Of a stretch of 64,000 nucleotides of DNA, positions 1-7,446 are shown piece by piece. The stretch lies in contig DASXNV010000033.1 of assembly GCA_036494815.1 (NCBI GenBank), positions 124,001-188,000 on the forward strand. The letters are read 5' to 3'. The DNA comes from Poindextera sp036494815 (lineage in GTDB: Bacteria; Pseudomonadota; Alphaproteobacteria; Caulobacterales; Caulobacteraceae). Positions within the stretch are counted from its first letter, which is position 1. Each line of letters begins with the position of its first letter. The translations under genes were made by a program, and so were the position numbers. The notes under the pieces were generated by a model, which worked only from the letters and a program-made list of their open reading frames with translations, searched no databases and had not been told where the DNA came from.

Positions 1-417
1 CGCTCCGATTGATCCGCCAAACTACGGTGTTTTCCGGATGTAGATTGGTGGCCGTAAAACTCGGAATTCTCTCGGAACGAGCGCAGTTTGGTCCGCTCGA
101 TGAGCCGCCAATGGATTTGACTGCTCAATAGGGTGCGACCGGCCGCGCGTCAGGCGGCTTGGTCGCGTGCTGTGGCGGCTCGGTTGTCTGCTACCGAAAC
201 GCCGGCCTACGGGGTGTTCCGAATGTAGGGCTCGGGGAATGATGGGCCGGAGATGAGGCCTATACCATCCATCGCCTGGACTGTTTCCATATTGTACGAT
301 TGTCGGCGAGGGAATAGCATAACCGTCGCTTCTATGAGCGCCCGAGGAAACCGCCACGGGATAACGCCTGGACCGTCAAACGCGCGGCGAGGTCTGTCGA
401 GGGGAAGGGGCTGAGCC
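1..417. other. Leading stretch without a recognisable gene
   Basis: I see no gene with a plausible start, ribosome site and recognisable protein here. Two overlapping open frames on the minus strand (22-357, 207-419) give Arg/Pro/Ser-rich translations typical of chance frames in GC-rich DNA. The only structure noticed is an imperfect 22-bp repeat, listed separately. Confidence 0.4.
22..228. repeat. Imperfect 22-bp direct repeat (22-43 and 207-228)
   Basis: Both copies begin CTACGG and end ATGTAG, and 19 of 22 bases match by eye. Each copy has CTAC/GTAG at its ends, so each is itself a weak dyad. They are 185 bp apart. This could be a pair of regulator sites or the remains of a small repeat; nothing nearby decides it. 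Confidence 0.3.
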
Positions 418-650
418 ATGGCTGAACCGATTGTTCGCTACGCGGAGCTGATGGACTCCCCTGAGGTCGCCCGATTAATGCTCAAGCGCCCCGAAGTCGG
501 CAATGCGATCATCCCTCGGCTCATCTTGGCCGCGGGCGAGATGAGATTGCGGCGCTAGCCGACAATGATCGGCTCGCGCAGGCGATTGAGACGACAACCA
601 GCTCCGGCCGGGCTCCGCGGGGCGTTATGGATCATCTGTATGATCTCTAG
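418..650 (+). pseudogene. Small hypothetical gene, probably frameshifted
   Basis: An ATG at 418 follows a purine-rich stretch (GGGGAAGGGG) and opens 46 codons (MAEPIVRYAELMDSPEVARL...) to a TAG at 556-558. Moving one base near 535-541 gives a frame that runs on as DEIAALADNDRLAQAIETT... to a TAG at 648-650. The joined product of about 78 residues reads like ordinary protein (helical, charged, not Arg/Pro-rich). I do not recognise the family. It may be a decayed gene, a sequencing error, or two unrelated open frames. Confidence 0.3.
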
Positions 651-663
651 CATACGATATGCT
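649..663. promoter_or_regulatory. Palindrome upstream of the first hydrolase
   Basis: AGCATA-cga-TATGCT is a perfect 6-bp dyad. It is followed directly by a TTGACT (666-671) that could serve as a -35 element for the hydrolase starting at 726. Position and symmetry fit a repressor operator; the regulator is unknown. Confidence 0.45.
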
Positions 664-725
664 GCTTGACTAAAATCGATCGATCCAGGTCTTGTGGGCG
701 AAACGGGCATTGTTCGGAGGACGCC

Positions 726-1616
726 ATGGGACTTAAAGATTTCGCCCAATTCACCCTCAAGGGGTCGGACGGCGTCGCGATCGCGGCCTATCGGTCCGTT
801 CCGGCGCGGTCGCCCAAGGCCATCATCCAGATTGCGCACGGGATGTCCGAACACTTCCGGAGATATGGCCATCTGACCGATCGGCTGAACTCCGCCGGCT
901 ATGCGGTCTACGCCAACGATCATCGCGGTCACGGCGCTTCGTCCGCAGCCCACGGGCTGGGCGATTTCGGTCCCGGAGGTTTTCAGGCCGTGGTCGACGA
1001 CATGGCCGCGCTCACCGCAGTCGCCAAGCGTGAACTGCCCGGCCTGCCGCTGGTTCTGCTGGGGCACAGCATGGGTTCGTTCGCGGCCCAGCTCTACCTT
1101 CTTCAACATGCTGGCGAGTTGTCCGCGCTGGTCCTGACTGGGACCGCAGCCTTGGACAAGCTGCTGGAAACCTTGCTTGCCAGCGGCGGCCCCGTCACCC
1201 TGGAGCTGCTGAACGCCGGTTTCGAGCCGGGGCGAACGAAGTTCGACTGGCTGTCCCGCGACGAGGGGCAGGTGGACGCCTATGTCGACGATCCCCTCTG
1301 TGGCTTCACCCTTGAAAATAGCGCCATGGGCACAGTGTTTGGGCTGGGCGCCAGCGCGCGCCACGATCCTCGCCTTGCCCAGGTTCGCAAGGATCTGCCC
1401 ATCTACATCATCTCGGGCGAATGCGATCCGGTCGTGGGGCCGGACCAGGCGTTCGTTAAGGCGTTGATCGGCAGCTACCGGGCCCTAGGCCTGACGAACA
1501 TCCAACATCGGATCTACGCCGGCGGACGTCATGAAATGTTCAACGAGACGTGCCGGGACGAGGTCGAGGACGAACTCGTGGTCTGGCTGGACAGGGCGCT
1601 GACCGCCAACCTGTGA
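726..1616 (+). CDS. Alpha/beta hydrolase (lysophospholipase/monoacylglycerol-lipase type)
   Basis: The 296-residue product is a serine hydrolase of the Hydrolase_4 / monoacylglycerol-lipase group, expected to cleave a carboxylic ester or lipid. Visible are the oxyanion segment IAHGMSEHF, the motif DHRGHG, the nucleophile elbow GHSMG, the acid-region SGECDPVVG and the catalytic His in GRHEMFNE. The ATG at 726 was chosen over one at 666 because TTCGGAGGACGCC precedes it. A paralogue about 70 percent identical by eye is at 12097-12984, and both share an upstream element. The TonB receptor follows at 1844 behind its own promoter-like region, so the pair may handle uptake and hydrolysis of one ester (inference). 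Confidence 0.85.
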   Translation: MGLKDFAQFTLKGSDGVAIAAYRSVPARSPKAIIQIAHGMSEHFRRYGHLTDRLNSAGYAVYANDHRGHGASSAAHGLGDFGPGGFQAVVDDMAALTAVAKRELPGLPLVLLGHSMGSFAAQLYLLQHAGELSALVLTGTAALDKLLETLLASGGPVTLELLNAGFEPGRTKFDWLSRDEGQVDAYVDDPLCGFTLENSAMGTVFGLGASARHDPRLAQVRKDLPIYIISGECDPVVGPDQAFVKALIGSYRALGLTNIQHRIYAGGRHEMFNETCRDEVEDELVVWLDRALTANL

Positions 1617-1668
1617 CGCAAGCGCAACGGTGACCTGAGTTTGGCCTGACTTATCAGTGACAATATAG

Positions 1669-1691
1669 TACGCTAGTTGACAAATAGCGTA
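1669..1691. promoter_or_regulatory. Perfect inverted repeat over a -35 box, TonB receptor promoter
   Basis: TACGCTA (1669-1675) and TAGCGTA (1685-1691) form a 7-bp perfect dyad with a 9-bp spacer. The spacer contains TTGACA (1677-1682), a consensus -35 hexamer; TAATCC lies 16 bp downstream as a possible -10. An operator overlapping the promoter implies repression of the TonB receptor gene. The left half with GTTGAC recurs at 11998-12010. Confidence 0.55.
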
Positions 1692-1843
1692 GGTATCGTA
1701 ATCCAAAAGACAATAGTCCGACCTGCTGTTTGAGCGGGCGGGACGCCTCGCGGCAACGAATTCGCGGGGTGGAAAACACAATTTCAGCGTGCTGGAATCT
1801 GAGGCGGGTGTCGCCTCTCCAGCGCTCAAATGGGGAGGAAGAT

Positions 1844-4303
1844 ATGAAGAAGCATACTTTGCTGATGTCCTGCGCCATCGGGAGCCTAGTGCTCTCGGGC
1901 CAGGCCGCGCGAGCCGCCGCCGCGGAAGCTCCCGCGCCGGCCGGGACAACCGCGAACCCCGCGGTTCTCGAGGAGGTGGTGGTCACCGCGCAGAAGCGCA
2001 GCGAGAACATCAACACCGTCGGCATGGCTATCACCGCGAACACCGGCGTTCAGCTTAAGCAAAAAGGCGTCACCAGCGTCGCCGATCTCGTGAAGATCGA
2101 GCCTAGCCTCCAGTTCTCGCAGACGCAGAGCGGCACGCCGGTCTTTACGCTCAGAGGTGTCGGTTACTTTGAACAATCGCTCTCGGCGTCTCCCGCGGTG
2201 AGTATTTATCAGGACGAGGTCGCCTACCCGTATCCAGTGATGTCGCGCGGGGTGCTGCTGGACCCGGAGCGGGTGGAAATTCTCAAAGGCCCCCAGGGCA
2301 CGCTTTACGGACAGAACGCGACGGGCGGTCTGATCAACTTCATCGCCGCCAAGCCGACCAGCACATTCTCGGCTGGATTCGATGACAGCTACAGCCGGTT
2401 CAACGATAACCTCCTGAGTGGCTTCATCAGCGGGCCGATGACCTCAACCCTCAATGCTCGCCTGTCGGCCAGCCTCGAAGAAGGCGGAGCCTGGCAGAAG
2501 AGCGATACGCGGGGCGATATGCTCGGCAACAAGGACACCCAGATCGGCCGTTTGATCTTGGATTGGAAGCCGACCGACAAATTCAAGGCCAGCTTGAACT
2601 TGAACGCCTGGGACGATCACTCTGAAACCCAGGCTGGTCAGCTTGAGGGGTTCAGGCTTCAGGCGCCTCAAAACGTTGGCGCGGGGTCGATTTCAAATCC
2701 CGCATCCTATCACCCCGCCCCCGTCGGCTCTCCGGCTTACAACGCCTATCCTGCGCCAGTTCAAGCAGAGCTGGCGGAACCCATTGCGCCCCACAACGCC
2801 CAAGCGGCGGATTGGTTGGCGGGAACGCACCCGCACAACGACGAGCAGTTCTATCAAGCAAGCCTTCGCCTTGACTACGATATCTCAGACGCGATCGGCC
2901 TGACCTCGCTTTCGAATTACGAGTATTTCAAGGAACACAACACCGTCGATCAGGGAGGAACCTCCGCTCCGTCGGAGACGACTCTGATACGCGGCGACGT
3001 GACCACCTATTCGCAGGAATTGCGACTGCACGGCCTCTTCAACGGCGGCAGGGGCAATTGGCTTGTCGGCGCCAACTATGAGACTGACAAAACCGCCGAA
3101 AACGACGATGTTAATCCATTCGTCTCCACGGCGTCCTATTCTCCAGCGGCGTTGGGACTGCCGCCCTTCCTGGAATTTGGCGCGGTCGGCAACGATAAGA
3201 CCGAGACAAAGTCAGTGTTCGCCAATGTCGAATACCATGTGCTCGACAATCTGGATCTTCACGGCGGCGTCCGCTATACTGAGTCCAATCAAACCCTTAG
3301 CGGGTGCTCCTACAGCACCTACCCGTCTGTCACGATCCTGCAGAACGCCGTCGCCGGCGAGCTGGCCGGCCTTTTTGGAGGGACATCGGTTCCCGGAACG
3401 CCGGGCCAATGCGTAACCTTGACGCCTCCGCCGAACTTCAGTCCGGGCAATGTCTTTAACAAGCTCGACCAAAGCAACGTGCCGTGGCGCGTCGGCCTGG
3501 ACTGGACACCGATCGATCACACCCTTCTCTATTTCACGGTGAGCAAGGGTTATAAGGCGGGTTCGTCGCCCGCCCTTGGAGCCTCCCAATACACCCAGCT
3601 GAAACCGGTCACTCAGGAAGCGCTCCTCTCCTACGAGGTGGGCGCCAAGTCGGAACTGTTCGATCGGACGCTGCAACTGAACGTGTCGTACTTCCACTAT
3701 GACTATACCGACAAACAAGAACTGGGGCGGCTGCTCGACCCAGTCTATGGAGCGGTGCAGACTCTACTGAATATCCCGCAGTCGAGAGAAGACGGCGTCG
3801 AATTCTCGGCGGTCTGGCGCCCGATCCACGGGTTGACCCTAAACGCCGCGGTGACATATCTCGACTCCGAGGTCACCTCCAGCTTCTTCGACTTTGGACC
3901 TTATCCGCTGGGCCCCACCGATCTGATCAATTTCAAGGGCGAATCCTTCCCATTCACCCCCAAATGGTCAGTGCAGTACAGCGCCCGCTATGACTGGACG
4001 CTATGGAACGAAATGACCGCCTTCGTTAGCGCTGACGCCTCCTATCAAACCAAATCAAGCTCTGCGTTCGGCGCTTCTGAAGCGGTCGCGGATGATGCGC
4101 CGTCGTTGGAGATCAAACCCTATGGGCTGCTTAACCTGACGGCGGGGGTCGGATCAGCGGACCACCACTGGCGGGTGGAGGTGTTCGGCAAGAACGTCAC
4201 CAACACCTACTACTGGAATACGGTGAACTACGTGTCCGACACGACCGTCAAACTGACCGGTATGCCGGCGACCTACGGCGTGAGGCTCAGCTACCGTTAC
4301 TGA
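1844..4303 (+). CDS. TonB-dependent outer-membrane receptor
   Basis: The 819-residue precursor has a Sec signal peptide (MKKHTLLMSCAIGSLVLSG..ARA), a TonB-box-like EEVVVTAQKR at about residue 44, a plug domain to about 180 (DLVKIEPSLQF, LRGVGYFE, PERVEILKGPQGTLYGQNA, GGLINFIAAKP) and a long beta-barrel ending GVRLSYRY with a terminal aromatic residue. It would import a substrate across the outer membrane using TonB-ExbBD energy. The ATG at 1844 has GGGGAGGAAGAT in front of it; an upstream in-frame ATG at 1730 would destroy the signal peptide. The substrate is unknown. Proximity to an esterase and a catabolic island suggests an organic nutrient rather than iron (inference). Confidence 0.93.
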   Translation: MKKHTLLMSCAIGSLVLSGQAARAAAAEAPAPAGTTANPAVLEEVVVTAQKRSENINTVGMAITANTGVQLKQKGVTSVADLVKIEPSLQFSQTQSGTPVFTLRGVGYFEQSLSASPAVSIYQDEVAYPYPVMSRGVLLDPERVEILKGPQGTLYGQNATGGLINFIAAKPTSTFSAGFDDSYSRFNDNLLSGFISGPMTSTLNARLSASLEEGGAWQKSDTRGDMLGNKDTQIGRLILDWKPTDKFKASLNLNAWDDHSETQAGQLEGFRLQAPQNVGAGSISNPASYHPAPVGSPAYNAYPAPVQAELAEPIAPHNAQAADWLAGTHPHNDEQFYQASLRLDYDISDAIGLTSLSNYEYFKEHNTVDQGGTSAPSETTLIRGDVTTYSQELRLHGLFNGGRGNWLVGANYETDKTAENDDVNPFVSTASYSPAALGLPPFLEFGAVGNDKTETKSVFANVEYHVLDNLDLHGGVRYTESNQTLSGCSYSTYPSVTILQNAVAGELAGLFGGTSVPGTPGQCVTLTPPPNFSPGNVFNKLDQSNVPWRVGLDWTPIDHTLLYFTVSKGYKAGSSPALGASQYTQLKPVTQEALLSYEVGAKSELFDRTLQLNVSYFHYDYTDKQELGRLLDPVYGAVQTLLNIPQSREDGVEFSAVWRPIHGLTLNAAVTYLDSEVTSSFFDFGPYPLGPTDLINFKGESFPFTPKWSVQYSARYDWTLWNEMTAFVSADASYQTKSSSAFGASEAVADDAPSLEIKPYGLLNLTAGVGSADHHWRVEVFGKNVTNTYYWNTVNYVSDTTVKLTGMPATYGVRLSYRY

Positions 4304-4369
4304 TCCGATCCGCGCGCGAGGCGCCAGGCCAAACAGTCATGACCACCTCCCTGTCATGCCTGTTCTACT

Positions 4370-4404
4370 CCCATCCGTCCGCCCAGCGGTCGGATGGGTT
4401 TTTT
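4370..4404 (+). terminator. Rho-independent terminator after the TonB receptor
   Basis: CCCATCCG (4370-4377) pairs perfectly with CGGATGGG (4391-4398) around a 13-base loop and is followed by six T residues. It lies 66 bases past the receptor stop. Confidence 0.9.
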
Positions 4405-4421
4405 AAAATAGCGCTGTTGCG

Positions 4422-4725
4422 ATGATCGAAGCGGGCAAGCCTATGTTCGAGTCCATTCCATTCGAGCTGCGAAAGCTCGGACAGCAGGTGTGCGACCTTT
4501 GGCGCGAAGCGGCGTACCCGAAGGGCGCAGGCTTGGCCTGCGCCTTTGTTCCCGACGCGCCGCCATGGGTGATCGGCGATCCGACCCGGAAGCGGCGGAT
4601 TCTGCTGAACCTGGTGTCCAACGCCCCGAAATTGACAAAACCCGGCGAGGTCAGCGTGTCGATCAAGGTCGCGCCCGACGGCGCCGAGTTTCGGCCTTCT
4701 GATACCGGCGTCGGCGCTGTCCACG
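4422..4725 (+). pseudogene. Histidine kinase fragment (start of HATPase domain)
   Basis: About 100 codons match the middle of the hybrid kinase at 10008-11762: IEAGK, then IPFELRKLGQQ, the stretch WVIGDPTRKRR, the N-box-like LLNLVSNAPKLT and DTGVG (G1 box). The dimerisation/His domain before it, the rest of the ATPase domain and any receiver domain are absent. After DTGVG the frame runs into unrelated sequence antisense to the next gene. This is a decayed, truncated duplicate with no likely function. Confidence 0.75.
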
Positions 4726-4734
4726 CCTCGTGCG

Positions 4735-5412
4735 CTAGACCCGGAACGCGTGTCGATCGGGATCGGCGGCGATGGCGAGCAGGTAGTGATGCATCGCCGC
4801 AGCCATGGTGCGTTCGGCCTCCGAATCTTCGACCCCCCATTCGGAAAGCTGGCGGTCGACGAACATGCGGCCCAGGCCATAGGCCATGGTGCGCGCGGTC
4901 AGCGCCGTGTTGAACACGTCGTTCGAGCGCAACAGGCCTTGATCCGCTGCCTGTGTGAGCAGATCCACAGTCAGGGCGTGGGCGTCGGCAAGGTCGCGGC
5001 GCAGGCCCGGGGCGCTATCGAGCTCGAGCTGGCGGCGGTCGCCTAGGATGCCGAACAGGGTTGGGTTGCGCACCACCCAACGCAGATAGGCGAGGGCGAG
5101 CGCGCTAAAGCGCACCAGGGGGTCCTCGCCCGCCGCATCAGCCAAGGCCGCGTCGATCTCGATCCGGAAACGGCGCATCGCCTCTTCGGCGGCGGCGGTC
5201 ATCAGGCTGGCGCGGGTCGCAAAATGGCGGAAGGGAGCGCCGGACGATACGCCGGCCCGCCGGGCCGCCTCCCGCACGGTCACGTGTTCAGGGCCGTGTT
5301 CCTGGATCAGAGCCACCGTGGCCTCGACCATGGCCTCTTTCAGACGCCCGTGGTGATAGCGCGTACGTGGCGCGGAGCCGGACTTTTCGGTCTTCGTCGC
5401 GTTTGAGTTCAT
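4735..5412 (-). CDS. TetR family transcriptional regulator
   Basis: The product has about 225 residues. The N-terminal helix-turn-helix is clear (HVTVREAARRAGVSSGAPFRHFATRASLM) and is followed by a C-terminal ligand domain of the TetR_C_33/WHG kind (LAYLRWVVRNPTLFGILG). The ATG at 5412 (MNSNATKTEK) is preferred over one 54 bases further upstream. It is transcribed away from the DUF2147 gene, and palindromic sites lie between them, so it probably controls itself and that neighbour. The ligand is unknown. Confidence 0.85.
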   Translation of the reverse strand: MNSNATKTEKSGSAPRTRYHHGRLKEAMVEATVALIQEHGPEHVTVREAARRAGVSSGAPFRHFATRASLMTAAAEEAMRRFRIEIDAALADAAGEDPLVRFSALALAYLRWVVRNPTLFGILGDRRQLELDSAPGLRRDLADAHALTVDLLTQAADQGLLRSNDVFNTALTARTMAYGLGRMFVDRQLSEWGVEDSEAERTMAAAMHHYLLAIAADPDRHAFRV

Positions 5413-5447
5413 GGTCGAGACCCTAGATCCCCGGTGGCGGAACGCAA

Positions 5448-5510
5448 GAATGTAAGTGTTGGTCACATCGCTATTGACGGCCGCCTCACACCGAATGTAA
5501 GCAGTGCTTA
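5448..5510. promoter_or_regulatory. Candidate TetR operators between divergent genes
   Basis: GAATGTAAG occurs twice (5448-5456 and 5493-5501). The second copy is part of a dyad, TAAGC-agt-GCTTA (5498-5510). The arrangement between a tetR gene and its divergent neighbour is the usual place for autoregulatory operators. Confidence 0.4.
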
Positions 5511-5552
5511 TGATCGGCGTGGCCGGTGGCCCTCGCGAAATAGGGGATGGCG

Positions 5553-5948
5553 ATGAAGCGCGTGCTGCTGGCTCTGGCGCTCGGCGGCGCCGCCTTGTCC
5601 GCCGGCAGGCCGGACGGGCGATGGATCACCGCGAGCGGGAATGTCGTGGTCGAGATCGCCCCTTGCGGCGCCAGGCTTTGCGGTGTCGTGATCAAAGTCC
5701 TGGCTAATCACTCCATGGTCGATCCGTCCAAGACGCTGGCAAGGCCGGCGACGGTCGGGTTGAACATCCTGACGGACCTGTCCCCGGCGGGCGACGGTGT
5801 CTGGAAGGGGCGCATCTATAACCGCGAGAACGGCAAGACCTACGACTGTCTGGTAAGGCCAGACGGCGAGGCCTTGAACGTGCGCCCGTTTATCGGCTTA
5901 CCATTATTGGGAAAGGCGCAGACTTGGACGCGCGCCGTCAGGGACTGA
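5553..5948 (+). CDS. DUF2147 family exported protein
   Basis: The 131-residue product has a short hydrophobic leader (MKRVLLALALGGAALSAG) and the DUF2147 pattern: GRWITASGNVVVEI, the Cys pair in APCGARLCGVVI, LNILTDLSP, WKGRIYNRENGKTYDC, and a terminal LGKAQTWTRA. Members are small secreted lipocalin-like proteins of unknown biochemical role, often linked to envelope or solvent stress. The ATG at 5553 is preferred over 5547 because AGGGGATGGCG then has proper spacing. A divergent TetR gene suggests ligand-controlled expression. Confidence 0.75.
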   Translation: MKRVLLALALGGAALSAGRPDGRWITASGNVVVEIAPCGARLCGVVIKVLANHSMVDPSKTLARPATVGLNILTDLSPAGDGVWKGRIYNRENGKTYDCLVRPDGEALNVRPFIGLPLLGKAQTWTRAVRD

Positions 5949-6191
5949 AGCCAGGTCTCGACGAACGCGCCCCATCGATCATTCGCACCCTTTCAGCTTG
6001 AGACTATTGGCCACGGCCATTTACGGATGCTGACGAGGCCGGGACGATCCGCATACGGCCGTAAGTCTGATGGAGACCGCCCCAGCCGATAGTGTGTGGC
6101 TGACCGCCAGGGGCGATGGCGACCAGTCCGTGGATCGAGGCCCACAAGACGGGGGCGGCCCGGCTCTAGCTCTCTGAAGCTGCGCGAAATA
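5949..6191. other. Intergenic stretch, nothing recognised
   Basis: I found no promoter-like, RNA-like or protein-like signal beyond short self-complementary words. It separates a plus gene from a minus gene, so it should contain the two converging transcript ends, but no clear hairpin with a T-run is visible. Confidence 0.3.
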
Positions 6192-6845
6192 TCATAGGCC
6201 GCCCCGGTTCAGCTCGTTCGTCTCCATGTGCAAGTTTCGCTCGATATGACAGTCGATGAGCGGCTCGAGTTCCGACCAGGGGAACTGCGGCCTTTGAATC
6301 AGCAGGGAAACAAGCCCATGCATCGACGCCCAAAGGCTCTCTGCCACCAAGTGTGCGGCTCGGCGATCCCCCGCAATTGTAAAGACATCCGTCAATGCGC
6401 CAAGGAAGACGTCGAAGGCCTGTAAGCCGGCTGCAAAGGCGCGATCCTTTTGGGAATCGCCCGACGCATATTCTAATAGGAACGCCAGCCTGTAGGCGTC
6501 CGAATGCTCGAGCCCGAAGCTGATATAGGCGCGGCAAAGGTCCTTGATGAGCTTGAGTCCGGCCGGCTGCGCCGAGACGTGCTGCAAGCGCGCGACCAAG
6601 TCATCGAATGCGCTGACAAACGCCGCCTGGACCAGGTCCTCCTTGGTTGCGAAGTGGGCGTACAAGCTGGGCTGAGAGATACCGACCGCGGATGCGATCT
6701 GGCGCGTCGAGACGGCGCGCACGCCATTTGCGTTGAACAGGGTTCGCGCGGCTTGAAGTATTTCTTCGCGGCGGCCGCCATGTGGCGCCGCATCGCCTCG
6801 AGCTTTCACAACGCGCCTTTGTCGGCCTCTCGCTTGGTCCGCCAC
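6192..6845 (-). CDS. TetR family transcriptional regulator
   Basis: The 217-residue protein starts at a GTG (6845). The helix-turn-helix lies at about residues 45-75 (AVSTRQIASAVGISQPSLYAHFATKEDLV). The C-terminal domain resembles the TetR_C_33/WHG group (YISFGLEHSDAYRLAFLLEYA). It faces away from the DUF4345 membrane-protein gene, and two tandem 13-bp palindromes sit in the shared promoter region, so autoregulation plus control of the neighbour is likely. The inducing ligand cannot be told from sequence. Confidence 0.88.
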   Translation of the reverse strand: MADQARGRQRRVVKARGDAAPHGGRREEILQAARTLFNANGVRAVSTRQIASAVGISQPSLYAHFATKEDLVQAAFVSAFDDLVARLQHVSAQPAGLKLIKDLCRAYISFGLEHSDAYRLAFLLEYASGDSQKDRAFAAGLQAFDVFLGALTDVFTIAGDRRAAHLVAESLWASMHGLVSLLIQRPQFPWSELEPLIDCHIERNLHMETNELNRGGL

Positions 6846-6873
6846 GGAATGGCCGCCTCCTTGATCGCGCGCC

Positions 6874-6900
6874 CTATCACTGATAGGCTATCGCTGATAG
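6874..6900. promoter_or_regulatory. Tandem tetO-like operators
   Basis: CTATC-act-GATAG (6874-6886) and CTATC-gct-GATAG (6888-6900) are perfect 5-bp dyads with centres 14 bp apart. The first differs at a single position from the core of the classical tetO operator (CTATCAGTGATAG). They lie between the tetR gene (start 6845) and the divergent gene (start 6964). Confidence 0.75.
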
Positions 6901-6963
6901 GATATCATCGTGGATGCGGACCCGATAGCGTCTCCTAGCGACACCGTGGAAAGGACCTGCGCC

Positions 6964-7446
6964 ATGCGGGCCTACAAAGCCGTCGTGTTTCTTCTCGCCG
7001 CGATACCGTTATTGACGGGCCCCTTGGACCTGTTTCTTGGCCTGAAGGCGCCCAAGTCGATCGGCATGGTGCTCTCGGACATCGATGTGAGAGATCCTGT
7101 TCTCAATAGTCAGGTGCGCTTCTTCGGGGCAGTTTGGTTCGGTACGGGGCTTTTGATGGTCCTTGGCGCCGCGCGACTCGAACGCTTCGGCGCCGTCCTG
7201 AAAATGACATTCGCCGTCCTCACACTCGCGGGGCTGGGGCGGCTCTTCAGCATGCTGCAGTTCGGCCTTCCTTCCGCACCGATCGGTGCGGCGTTCATCC
7301 TTGCGACGATCGTTTTGGAAATCGTGGTCGCTCCCGTGATGCTCCTGTGGCAGCGCCGGCTGGAGCAGCCGCAGAAGGTGAGGGGGCGGTGGACGCTAAT
7401 GACGCGAAACTCGGTTTCTCGCGATAGCGCCTGCCCTAAGCCCTAG
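6964..7446 (+). CDS. DUF4345 family membrane protein
   Basis: The 160-residue protein shows four hydrophobic segments and the DUF4345 pattern: VLNSQVRFFGAVWFGTGLLM, a following hydrophobic helix, GLGRLFSMLQFGLPS and a terminal VAPVMLLWQRRLEQ. The family is of unknown function. The ATG at 6964 follows GGAAAGGACCTGCGCC and starts MRAYKAVVF. It is divergent from a TetR gene with strong operators between them. Its 3' end overlaps the convergent hipA gene by 11 bases. Confidence 0.75.
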   Translation: MRAYKAVVFLLAAIPLLTGPLDLFLGLKAPKSIGMVLSDIDVRDPVLNSQVRFFGAVWFGTGLLMVLGAARLERFGAVLKMTFAVLTLAGLGRLFSMLQFGLPSAPIGAAFILATIVLEIVVAPVMLLWQRRLEQPQKVRGRWTLMTRNSVSRDSACPKP

